From assembly GCF_016904945.1 (NCBI RefSeq), contig NZ_JADIKF010000040.1:620001-684000 (forward strand): a stretch of 64,000 nucleotides of DNA, given 5' to 3'. Below the pieces are notes generated by a model. The model did no database searches. It was given only the letters and a program-made list of their open reading frames with translations, and was not told the origin of the DNA. Origin of the DNA: Dyella mobilis. Its GTDB lineage: Bacteria > Pseudomonadota > Gammaproteobacteria > Xanthomonadales > Rhodanobacteraceae. A program made the position numbers and the translations under genes. Positions 9,457 through 19,393 of this stretch are shown piece by piece; positions within the stretch are counted from its first letter, which is position 1, and every line of letters begins with the position of its first letter.

Positions 9457-9549
9457 GCCCCGGCGCCGCCACCACCTGCTCCCATCCCTCCCTGCGACCC
9501 CAAGGCAGTCCCTGTGGGACGAGCAGGGGGAGGAGAAAAACTGCCAAGC

Positions 9550-12240
<2,691 letters not shown>

Positions 12241-12269
12241 CCCGGGCGACCGGGTGCATCGCCCCAGGT

Positions 12270-12298
12270 AGCGCCCCGGATACGGACTGCGGGGCGCT
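12270..12298. repeat. GC-rich hairpin after metH
   Basis: AGCGCCCC at 12270-12277 pairs with GGGGCGCT at 12291-12298 across a 13-base loop. No T-run follows, so it is a weak candidate transcription stop at the end of the metH operon. Confidence 0.45.
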
Positions 12299-12426
12299 CC
12301 GGGGTGCGCGATTGTCAAATTATGGACACATTATTTTCACGCAGACTTAAGATTTCCTGACGACGGCCGATTAAATCCTCGCGGAACACTTCCGCCATTT
12401 GTCGCACCTATCGCAGGATTCTACGT

Positions 12427-13638
12427 ATGCATTCGCTCGGCCGGCGGACCGCCCTGGTCTCCGCCCTACTCGCCTTAGCCGTTTCCCAGGCAGCTCTTGC
12501 CGATGACGGCTTCTCTTACCGTTTCTCCGGCTTTGGCACCCTGGGCTACGTCCAGACCAATACCAACGACCTGACCTTCCTGAACCCCGGACAGGAAAAG
12601 GGCGCCACCAAGTCGGGTTCCCTGTTGGTGGATTCACGCCTGGGCGCGCAGGTCGACGTCAACTTCAACGACCAGCTCAGCGCCACCGTGCAGGGATTGG
12701 CCCAGCAGGATGCAAAAGGCCAGTTCGAGCCGACGCTGGAATGGGCGTTCCTGCGCTACAAGCCGCTGGACAGCGTGAGCGTGCGCGTGGGCCGCCTGGG
12801 CTGGCCCGCCTACCTGGTTTCCGACTACCGCTACGTGGGTTACGCCAACCCGTGGCTGCGCGCGCCACTGGAAGTCTATGACCTGGCCGTACTCGATTAT
12901 TTCGACGGCGGCGACGTGACGTGGACCCATGCACTGGGCCCTGGCACCGTGTCGGTGCAAGTGCTGGCTGGCAGTGCCGATACGGATCTGCCCGATACCT
13001 CGCAGCAAACGGCCAAGCTGGGCGTGCACCAATTGTACGGCGGCTATGTCACCTACGACATCGGCGATTTCCATTTGCGCGGCGGCGCCAGCACGGCGCA
13101 CATCGACTACACCTCCGGCAGCACGGCGCCGCTGTTCGCCGGATTGCAGCAAGCCGGTTTCGGCTCCATCGCCGATTCGCTCGAAGCCAATAACAAGCGC
13201 GCCACGTTCGTGAGCCTTGGCGGCACCTACGATGCGCACAATATTCTCGCCACGGCGGAATACGGCGCGCTGCATTCGTCCAGCTTCCTGGCCCGCAACA
13301 ACGGCTGGTACGGCACCCTGGGTTACCACTTCGGCAGCTGGACGCCGTATGTCACCTACGGCGGCACCAACAAGCCCAGCGAAGTAAACAGCTATGGCGT
13401 TCCCGCCTTCGGGCCGCTGTTGCCGCTGTCGCAAGGCGTCGATGCACTGGTCAGCCATACCTATCAGCACACCACCTCTCTGGGCGTGCGCTGGGACGTC
13501 TACAAGAACATCGACATCAAGGCGCAGCTCGACCACGTCACGCCTTCCGCCAACGGCGGTGATTTCGCCGACGTGTCGCCCACCTACGACGGCCATTCGG
13601 TGAATGTGTATTCGGCTGTCGTGGACTTCGTGTTCTGA
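12427..13638 (+). CDS. Outer-membrane porin-like beta-barrel protein
   Basis: 403 residues with a signal peptide ending about ALA|DD (residue 25). The mature part is built of alternating polar/hydrophobic strands (FSYRFSGFGTLGYVQ, SVSVRVGRLGWPAYL, FHLRGGASTAHIDY) and ends in a terminal Phe (VNVYSAVVDFVF), as outer-membrane barrels do for BAM recognition. It resembles general porins of the Gram-negative gene family often found in Xanthomonadales and Vibrio near small phosphate-binding-like proteins. AGGA lies 8 bases before the ATG. The next gene starts 11 bases after its stop. Substrate is not recognisable. Confidence 0.8.
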   Translation: MHSLGRRTALVSALLALAVSQAALADDGFSYRFSGFGTLGYVQTNTNDLTFLNPGQEKGATKSGSLLVDSRLGAQVDVNFNDQLSATVQGLAQQDAKGQFEPTLEWAFLRYKPLDSVSVRVGRLGWPAYLVSDYRYVGYANPWLRAPLEVYDLAVLDYFDGGDVTWTHALGPGTVSVQVLAGSADTDLPDTSQQTAKLGVHQLYGGYVTYDIGDFHLRGGASTAHIDYTSGSTAPLFAGLQQAGFGSIADSLEANNKRATFVSLGGTYDAHNILATAEYGALHSSSFLARNNGWYGTLGYHFGSWTPYVTYGGTNKPSEVNSYGVPAFGPLLPLSQGVDALVSHTYQHTTSLGVRWDVYKNIDIKAQLDHVTPSANGGDFADVSPTYDGHSVNVYSAVVDFVF

Positions 13639-13649
13639 GGAGGCCCGCC

Positions 13650-14078
13650 ATGACAAGTAAGATGATCAAGTGGGCTTGCGCTTTGGCTTTGGCTGCGGGC
13701 GCCATGCCGGCCTTTGCGGGCATAGCGGTAGTCGTTGCCGCCGGCAGCAGCGCGCCGAGCATGAGCAAGGACCAGGTAAGCGAGCTGTATCTGGGCAAAA
13801 GCAGTGCCTTTCCCGGCGGCGGCTCGGCCAAGCTTTACGACCTGCCCGAATCCAATCCGGTGCGCGAGCAGTTCTATCAGAAGCTCTCCGGCAAATCCGC
13901 CAGCCAGGTCAAGGCCGTGTGGTCGCGACTGATTTTCAGCGGCAAGGCCCTGCCCCCCAAAGAGCTGGGCAGCGATGCCGAAGTGAAAAAGGCCGTAGCC
14001 TCCGGCGGCACCTCGATCGGATACATCGACAGTTCCGCGGTCGATTCCAGCGTCAAGGTCGTGCTCACCCTTCCCTGA
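13650..14078 (+). CDS. Small exported phosphate-binding-protein-like (PBP-like) domain
   Basis: 142 residues with a clear signal peptide (cleavage near AFA|GI, residue 24). The mature domain (about 118 residues) has the features of truncated PstS-like proteins: VVAAGSS, SKDQVSELYLGKSSAFPGG, REQFYQKLSGK, VKAVWSRLIFSG and SIGYIDSS. It is about half a normal PstS, so it covers one lobe and may not bind ligand alone. A strong GAGGAGG (13637-13643) lies just before the start. It is sandwiched between a porin and a chemoreceptor, which suggests a sensing rather than an uptake role. No ABC permease or ATPase is nearby. Confidence 0.8.
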   Translation: MTSKMIKWACALALAAGAMPAFAGIAVVVAAGSSAPSMSKDQVSELYLGKSSAFPGGGSAKLYDLPESNPVREQFYQKLSGKSASQVKAVWSRLIFSGKALPPKELGSDAEVKKAVASGGTSIGYIDSSAVDSSVKVVLTLP

Positions 14079-14153
14079 GCCGATCCACCTACCTCAAGCG
14101 TGCGAACAGGGACGTCGCACGCTTCATGGTATCCCTCTCCCGGATGCTTACCG

Positions 14154-15782
14154 ATGAAGTTCAAGACTCGCATTCTCATGCTGCCCACGATCACCCTGGT
14201 GCTGTTTGCCGCCGGGTGGTCAGCCAGCTTCTACAAAGGCGCAGCCACCTCTTCGCTGATCACTTCGCTGGAAACGGTGGACTATCCGTATCTGGAAGGC
14301 CTCACCAAGTTCCAGGATCAGGTCACCCAGACCACCCAGACCGTGCAAAGCGCGGTCGCCGAAGGCGACGCCTCGAAGCTCGACGACGTGAATGCCGTCG
14401 CCGACGCGGCCGAAAACACCTTGAAGCCCCTCGCCGCGCTGCGAGACAAAGCCGCAGCAGCAAAGCAGCTCGACACGACCTATCGGCGTTACCAGCAAGC
14501 TGCCGTCGCGGCGGCGAAAGCGATGCTCAAGCAACAAGGCGACGTCGCGGCCAGCGTCGCACAAATGCAATCCTCGCAGCAGGCACTCGATGCCCTGGTG
14601 GCCCACGAGCTGAAGTCCGCGCATGAAAGCGTGGAAGCAAGTCTGCAGGATTCGCGCGCCGGCGTTCGCAGCAGCCTCGGCATCAATACCGCATTCGGCC
14701 TGGCTGTTCTCGGCTCGCTGGTCGTAGGCGTCTTCCTCATTCTTCGCGCAGTAACGCGGGAGCTCGGCGCAGAACCCGAACAGCTGCGTGCGTCCGTGGC
14801 CCGCATTGCCGAAGGCGACCTCTCCGTCGCAAGCACCCCGCGCGACGACGATCATTCCGTATCGGCCACGCTGGCGCGCATGAATGGCAAGCTGACCGGC
14901 ATCGTGGTGGAAATCCGCAATGCATCGGCAGCCGTGGGCACGTCGGCCAAGCAGCTCTCGCAGGGTAACGACGATCTCAACCAGCGAACGCAGGAACAGG
15001 CATCCAGCCTGGAAGAAACCGCCTCGTCGATGGAGCAGATGACCGCCACCGTCAAACACAACGCCGACAATGCCAACCGTGCCGATCAGCTGGCCCAAAG
15101 CGCACGCACGCAAGCGCAGAAAGGCGGCGAAGTCGTGGCCGAGGCCATCACCGCAATGAACGGCATCAGCGATGCCAGCCACAAGATCGAGGACATCATC
15201 GGCGTGATCGACGAGATCGCCTTTCAAACCAACCTGCTTGCGCTCAATGCCGCGGTAGAAGCTGCACGCGCGGGCGAGCAGGGCCGAGGCTTTGCCGTGG
15301 TCGCAACGGAAGTACGCAACCTCGCCCAGCGCTCGGCGGCGGCGGCCAAGGAAATCAAGACGCTGATCGCCGACAGTGCCGAAAAAGTAAATGTCGGCAC
15401 CGAGTTGGTAAACCGCTCAGGCCGCACCTTGTCGGACATTGTCGCCAGCGTGAAACGCGTTACGGACATCGTGGCCGAAATCGCCGCGGCCAGCCAGGAA
15501 CAATCCAGCGGCATCGACCAGGTCAACCGCGCCGTCGTGCAGATGGACAACGCCACCCAGCAGAACGCTGCACTGGTGGAAGAAGCTGCGGCGGCCAGCC
15601 GCGCGATGCTCGAACAAGCCCAGCAATTGGCGCAGCAGGTGACCTACTTCCGCCTGGATGAAGTTCTTGACGACGTCGCATCGCCCGCACCCGCACCCCG
15701 GCCGTCGCGCGAATTTGCTCCGCCGAGGGCCACCCATGCCATCGCGATGGCTGGCGAGAGCGGCGCCTGGCAGGAGTTCTGA
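14154..15782 (+). CDS. Methyl-accepting chemotaxis protein with C-terminal CheR-tether-like motif
   Basis: 542 residues from ATG at 14154; a GTG 54 bases upstream would add a non-homologous, non-membrane leader. First membrane helix near 6-25, a helical periplasmic sensor to about 185, second membrane helix near 190-212 (LAVLGSLVVGVFLILRA), HAMP to about 265, then the coiled signalling hairpin with the invariant tip EIAFQTNLLALNAAVEAARA and flanking methylation helices rich in Glu/Gln/Ala. The chain ends GAWQEF, with Trp and Phe spaced as in the CheR-binding NWETF pentapeptide. Gap to the PBP-like gene is 75 bases. No other che genes are in the window. Confidence 0.93.
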   Translation: MKFKTRILMLPTITLVLFAAGWSASFYKGAATSSLITSLETVDYPYLEGLTKFQDQVTQTTQTVQSAVAEGDASKLDDVNAVADAAENTLKPLAALRDKAAAAKQLDTTYRRYQQAAVAAAKAMLKQQGDVAASVAQMQSSQQALDALVAHELKSAHESVEASLQDSRAGVRSSLGINTAFGLAVLGSLVVGVFLILRAVTRELGAEPEQLRASVARIAEGDLSVASTPRDDDHSVSATLARMNGKLTGIVVEIRNASAAVGTSAKQLSQGNDDLNQRTQEQASSLEETASSMEQMTATVKHNADNANRADQLAQSARTQAQKGGEVVAEAITAMNGISDASHKIEDIIGVIDEIAFQTNLLALNAAVEAARAGEQGRGFAVVATEVRNLAQRSAAAAKEIKTLIADSAEKVNVGTELVNRSGRTLSDIVASVKRVTDIVAEIAAASQEQSSGIDQVNRAVVQMDNATQQNAALVEEAAAASRAMLEQAQQLAQQVTYFRLDEVLDDVASPAPAPRPSREFAPPRATHAIAMAGESGAWQEF

Positions 15783-15828
15783 GCCTGCTGGGCACGCAAC
15801 GTCGCGAACGGCGCAAGCTCCATCCTGC

Positions 15829-15853
15829 GGCAGGCTGTTGAAAACAGCCTGCC
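15829..15853. terminator. Hairpin between convergent genes (terminator-like)
   Basis: GGCAGGCTGTT pairs perfectly with AACAGCCTGCC around a GAA loop. It lies between the chemoreceptor stop (15782) and the convergent LAB_N gene stop (15857). There is no T-run on either side, so intrinsic termination would be weak. Confidence 0.5.
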
Positions 15854-15856
15854 TGC

Positions 15857-16195
15857 TCAGGACGAACTCATCTCATCGCCGGTGACGTTGTTTTTGTGGT
15901 GACGCAAATGCACCACCAGGTTGTAGACCGACACGAACACCGGGAAAAAATTGGAAAGGATGCCTACCGAGTCGTTTTTGCCGAACACGAAGTAGGCCAG
16001 CAGCAAGGCACTGCCCGTCACCGACATCCACCAGAACGAGAGCGGCATCACCACGCGCTTGTATTTGCGCGTGTAGTACAGCTGCACGAACCAGCGGCCG
16101 GTAAACATCAGCGTGCCCAGGTAGCCGACCACCTTCCACGGCGTCAAATGAAACGCCTGTAGCGAATGCAGGATGTGCGAGAGATCGACGTGCAT
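15857..16195 (-). CDS. LAB_N (lipid-A-disaccharide synthase N-terminal-like) small membrane protein
   Basis: 112 residues with about three membrane helices. It carries the LAB_N pattern GYLGTLMFTGRWFVQLYYTRK and a second hydrophobic pair (PLSFWWMSVTGSALLLAYFVF). LAB_N domains occur as stand-alone proteins unrelated in catalysis to LpxB and often sit near glycan or lipid genes. Here no such neighbour is present, so the role is unknown. The C-terminal tail is short and charged. The start at 16195 is the only reasonable ATG before the first helix. It is convergent with the chemoreceptor gene and about 240 bases from the tRNA gene on the opposite strand. Confidence 0.8.
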   Translation of the reverse strand: MHVDLSHILHSLQAFHLTPWKVVGYLGTLMFTGRWFVQLYYTRKYKRVVMPLSFWWMSVTGSALLLAYFVFGKNDSVGILSNFFPVFVSVYNLVVHLRHHKNNVTGDEMSSS

Positions 16196-16436
16196 GTTGG
16201 GAGCTGCTTGGCCAGGGTAATGGGAGATTTTAGCTGCCCAACCCGACAGACTGCAGCGACCCGTCGCCGGACCGGGCTTGCCTGCCTTGCATGCAGCAGC
16301 CAGGCGGCCCGCAAAGGAGCCCCAAAAAGGCGAATTGCCAGGGTTTCCGTCGAGGTTGGACAGCTCTTCCGAACGCCGCAGACCACCTGGAGGTTGACCT
16401 CTCCATTCGTAATCCGTATAGTTGCGCGTTCCCGGC

Positions 16437-16511
16437 GGGCGGTTAGCTCAGCGGTAGAGCACTGCCTTCACACGGCAGGTGTCACAAGTTCGATCCTTGT
16501 ACCGCCCACCA
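16437..16511 (+). tRNA. tRNA-Val (anticodon CAC)
   Basis: 75 bases including an encoded CCA. The acceptor stem GGGCGGT pairs with ACCGCCC. The anticodon stem CTGCC/GGCAG encloses TTCACAC, giving anticodon CAC, which reads the valine codon GTG. The T-arm is CAAGTTCGATCCTTG. It is isolated: no neighbouring tRNA and no integrase gene or flanking repeat suggesting use as an attachment site. Confidence 0.97.
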
Positions 16512-16652
16512 ACCTGTTCAATGACTTAGGCCACCCTTGCAGGTGGCCTATTTCGTTGTGGTTCAATAGCACCCGTGGGGCTCGATATAGCCGGCCGTTT
16601 CAGGCACCACGACACCAACGGAGCAACATCCTTACTCAGCCACAGGGGCGTG

Positions 16653-17201
16653 ATGATGAGAAAGGTTCAAGGATTATCCATAGCGATCTTTTGCACGCTG
16701 GCGTTGTCCACGCCGGCGTTTGCGTCGCCGCCGAATGCCAGCGATGGACAGGCCATCGACAAAGTGGAAACGGTGCAGCTTGCACCCAATACGCCAAGCT
16801 ACGTGACGTGGGCCAATTGGATTCGCGACGAGATCACGCGAGACACCGCCAATTACCACGACTACCGCAATGGCCAGTTCGTGGCGAAAGCCATCCGGCC
16901 CGACGTGGACATCATCACCCTGCGGCGGGCGTTTTACACGGCGGGCGCAAACGCATCCTCATCCAGCCACACGCACGTCTTGCCGGACGACAACAAGCCT
17001 GCATTCCTGCCCGTCGCCGGCGAGCCGGGTGAACACCTCAGCATCATTTCGCAGACCAAGAACACTTACTTGTCGTGGACGTATCTTTGGAATCTCGACG
17101 CTGACGGCGGTCGCGGCGGTTGGCAACTTACCGACAGCGCTTTTCACGAATGCGCACAGCTACCCATGCAGGTGTATGGAGCACGCTGTGAAAACCACTG
17201 A
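16653..17201 (+). CDS. Exported protein of unknown function
   Basis: 182 residues from ATG at 16653 (a second ATG follows directly at 16656). The signal peptide is MMRKVQGLSIAIFCTLALST followed by PAFA, with cleavage after AFA. The mature protein is hydrophilic, Asn/Thr/Ser-rich, with two cysteines close to the C-terminus (HECAQ and GARCENH) that could form a disulphide. I do not recognise a family. An in-frame extension to 16575 is unlikely because it would bury the signal peptide. It sits alone between the tRNA and a minus-strand receiver gene, and ends shortly before a T-run and small hairpin (17204-17229). Confidence 0.65.
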   Translation: MMRKVQGLSIAIFCTLALSTPAFASPPNASDGQAIDKVETVQLAPNTPSYVTWANWIRDEITRDTANYHDYRNGQFVAKAIRPDVDIITLRRAFYTAGANASSSSHTHVLPDDNKPAFLPVAGEPGEHLSIISQTKNTYLSWTYLWNLDADGGRGGWQLTDSAFHECAQLPMQVYGARCENH

Positions 17202-17246
17202 GCTTTTTTTCCGAAACCCGCAAGCGGGTGTTCGGCGAGTTCTTGG

Positions 17247-17612
17247 TCAGGAAACGACCGGCTGCAGGTTTCCGGTGATCGCAGCAAGCAACGTCTTTCG
17301 ATCGAAAGGCTTGGGTAGATAGGTCATCCACGACGTCATGCTGTGCTCCGGCGGTTCCGCATCGCCGGACATCACGATCAGCCGGCATTTCAGACCGTCC
17401 TCGCGCATCGCGATACCCAGCTCGATGCCGTTAACGCTTTCGTTCAGATTCAGGTCGGTGACAATCAGGCCTATGTCCGTGCGCACCGCGGCCACTTGCT
17501 TGGCCTGGTCGGAGTTGGTGGCCGCAACCACCTCATAGCCCGCGTCCTGCAACATGTACGCAGTGGAGACGAGGACATCTCGATTATCCTCGACGAGCAG
17601 AACAGTCTTCAT
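17247..17612 (-). CDS. Single-domain response regulator (receiver only)
   Basis: 121 residues, exactly one CheY-like receiver. Acidic pocket Glu8-Asp9 (LLVEDN), phosphorylation site Asp53 (LIVTDLNL), Ser82 switch residue (IVMSGD) and Lys101 (LPKPF) are all present. There is no output domain, so it must act by protein contact, for example with a hybrid kinase or as a phosphate relay. No histidine kinase is adjacent. A similar receiver lies on the other strand at 18475. AGGAT-like purines precede the start in the expected place. Confidence 0.9.
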   Translation of the reverse strand: MKTVLLVEDNRDVLVSTAYMLQDAGYEVVAATNSDQAKQVAAVRTDIGLIVTDLNLNESVNGIELGIAMREDGLKCRLIVMSGDAEPPEHSMTSWMTYLPKPFDRKTLLAAITGNLQPVVS

Positions 17613-17760
17613 GCCATCCTCACCCGAAACAGGCCGATCCCGGCGCTGCTCTGAACGTTATGGGGGGATGACACAACGGTTAATGAATACTCGCCAAATT
17701 CGAAGGGCGATGATCCATCCTGCCGCAAAATGTAAAAGCGGGATCAAAACAAACTTCAGC

Positions 17761-17777
17761 GGCCGTAAAAAACGGCC
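17761..17777. repeat. Hairpin downstream of the small lipoprotein gene
   Basis: GGCCGT and ACGGCC pair around AAAAA, extended by CAG/CTG with one mismatch. A second inverted repeat follows at 17791-17824 (CCGCCGGC with GCCGGCGG). Both lie just past the stop of the minus-strand lipoprotein gene and may end its transcript, although there is no trailing T-run. Confidence 0.4.
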
Positions 17778-17826
17778 ACTGCCACTTGCGCCGCCGGCAT
17801 ACCGCCAGCGGCGCACGCCGGCGGGA

Positions 17827-18084
17827 TCAATGTCCCGCCGTAGACGAAGCGGCTGGCGCCTTTGCCGTGCCGCTGCTGGCCGGAGGCGTCATGGCGCTAT
17901 GTGAAGCGGCTGGCGCATTGGTGGCCGGGGCAGTAGCCGCAGGCGCTGGAGCCGGCGTGGAAGGTTGAGATGCTCCTTCTCCACCCGCGGCAGGAGCCGC
18001 ACCGTTGTTACTGCTCGGGTTCTGGCACCCGCCGATGGCCAATCCCATACAAGCGACTGCTAAGCCAACTACCATGCGATTCAT
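17827..18084 (-). CDS. Small Ala/Pro-rich lipoprotein
   Basis: 85 residues from ATG at 18084, preceded by AGGAG at a good spacing. The longer in-frame extension is not needed. Lipobox AIGGC places the lipidated cysteine at about residue 20. The remaining 65 residues are low complexity, almost entirely Ala, Pro, Ser, Thr, Gly and Asn, ending in His. It looks like a flexible cell-envelope tether rather than an enzyme. The function is unknown. It is divergent from the receiver gene at 18475. Confidence 0.65.
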   Translation of the reverse strand: MNRMVVGLAVACMGLAIGGCQNPSSNNGAAPAAGGEGASQPSTPAPAPAATAPATNAPAASHSAMTPPASSGTAKAPAASSTAGH

Positions 18085-18474
18085 GAGCTTTCTCCTGAAG
18101 TAACGACGTATTTCTTGCGTCGTGCCACGCAAACTGCAACCACCACCATCTCCCTGCACTTGAACCGGCATCCCTGACGCGTTGACATCATGATGACACT
18201 TTCACTGTTGCCTAGTTGTATGCAACGTTTCGTGTAGCAAACGTAAACAAGCCCTTGCAAAGCCGGGTAAAGCCTCGTCGAGGCACCGCTTTTGCTTGGG
18301 ACTGATCCACCCGTTCACATTCACGCGCTCGGCGAGGAATGTTTTAGTTCAACGTTTATTTTCAGAGACTGAACAGCGTGTGCATCAAGCATCATCGATT
18401 CACACCCGTGTCACAACCATGGCGAAAAATCCGCGACGGGGTTTCAGGGTACCGTGCAGTGATGGAATGCAGTC
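18085..18474. other. Divergent intergenic region with two inverted repeats
   Basis: 390 bases between the lipoprotein (minus) and a receiver gene (plus). No gene is supported. A near-perfect 16-bp palindrome TGACATCATGATGACA lies at 18183-18198 and a 13-bp one, GCCTCG-T-CGAGGC, at 18272-18284. Either could be a regulator site. No good promoter pair was found. Confidence 0.45.
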
Positions 18475-18885
18475 ATGCACGTAATGGTTGTCGACACCGA
18501 TGTGGATACCCAGGATCTCGTTCACTACGCATTGAACGAAGCTGGCTACGAAGTCTGCAAAGCCCGAAATGTCGCTGACGCACTTCGCCTTTCGAGCCAA
18601 CATCCGGACATCGGCATAGTGATCAGCGACATGCGACTAGACCATCAGGTTACCGGCATGCAGATGGCCTTGAGAATGCGCCAACGCCTCATCAACGGCC
18701 ACTACATCATCACCTGTGGCGACTGGAATGTACTCCATTCGCACCAACCTGACGACGTAAGCATCCTTCTCAAGCCTTACGGCAAAGAAGATCTCCTGCG
18801 TGCCGTGCATCACGGCGCCGCACGCCATCAATCCGCTTCGCGAACACGAAGAAAACATCGCGATGCAGAACTTCTTCTGGTGTGA
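18475..18885 (+). CDS. Single-domain response regulator (receiver only), divergent form
   Basis: 136 residues: one receiver followed by a short basic tail. Acidic pocket Asp7/Asp9 (VVDTD), phosphorylation site Asp52 (IVISDMRL), Thr80 (YIITCGD) and Lys100 (ILLKPYG) are present. The order of helices and the GMQMALRMRQR segment after the active site resemble the receiver at 17247 (GIELGIAMRE), so the two are probably related stand-alone receivers. The ribosome site is weak; an in-frame ATG at 18484 is an alternative start. The extra 20-residue C-terminal tail (SASRTRRKHRDAELLLV) is not part of the fold. Confidence 0.8.
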   Translation: MHVMVVDTDVDTQDLVHYALNEAGYEVCKARNVADALRLSSQHPDIGIVISDMRLDHQVTGMQMALRMRQRLINGHYIITCGDWNVLHSHQPDDVSILLKPYGKEDLLRAVHHGAARHQSASRTRRKHRDAELLLV

Positions 18886-19163
18886 ACGTGCCGTTTCGTA
18901 CGCAAAAAGCCGTAATTTAGCGACAGCGCTCAACGTGAACGGGCAGTGCCGATGGCGCACTCATACGCACAATAATCACAACTCCTTGCCTAGTTCTTGA
19001 CAAACGTCATTGCATGGTTGCGCCCGAGGCCGCATGAAGCGATGCCGCGCATGCCGCGCGTAATCTTCGCGAATGCTCGTCTCGCAACTACAAATGTTCA
19101 CTCAACGACAGGATGTGACGTTCGCAATCGACTTGCGTCGATCACGTTCATCAGGAGAGCTTC

Positions 19164-19364
19164 ATGACACCGTTGGACAAACCCCTCAAGCGCCAAATCG
19201 ACGTCGAAGGACAAGTTTTCACGCTCACCCTGGACGCCACCGGCGTCAAGATAACCAGGAAAGCCCATCGCAATGGAATTGAAGTGCGCTGGGCCGATTT
19301 GATCAAGAATGATCAACACATCAGCGATGCAGGCGGGACCGTATCCATGACGCATCACGTCTAG
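19164..19364 (+). CDS. Small conserved-looking hypothetical protein
   Basis: 66 residues with a strong AGGAG seven bases before the ATG, which is the main reason to accept it. Sequence pattern: KRQIDVEGQVFTLTLDATGVKITRK followed in register by GIEVRWADLIKND, a small all-beta/alpha domain seen in short uncharacterised proteobacterial proteins. No cysteines, no signal peptide. It ends 30 bases before the convergent stop of the osmoprotectant transporter gene. The function is unknown. Confidence 0.7.
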   Translation: MTPLDKPLKRQIDVEGQVFTLTLDATGVKITRKAHRNGIEVRWADLIKNDQHISDAGGTVSMTHHV

Positions 19365-19393
19365 GCTTCTACGACACGGCCGATCATTCGCGC

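Noticed and set aside
9457..9549. Frameshift that would restore a single MetH chain
   Set aside because: The gap contains in-frame stops and a non-homologous stretch, both halves start and end at module boundaries, and split MetH is known in this group.
16437..16511. tRNA-Val as an integration site
   Set aside because: No integrase gene, no direct repeat of the tRNA 3' end downstream and no composition change.
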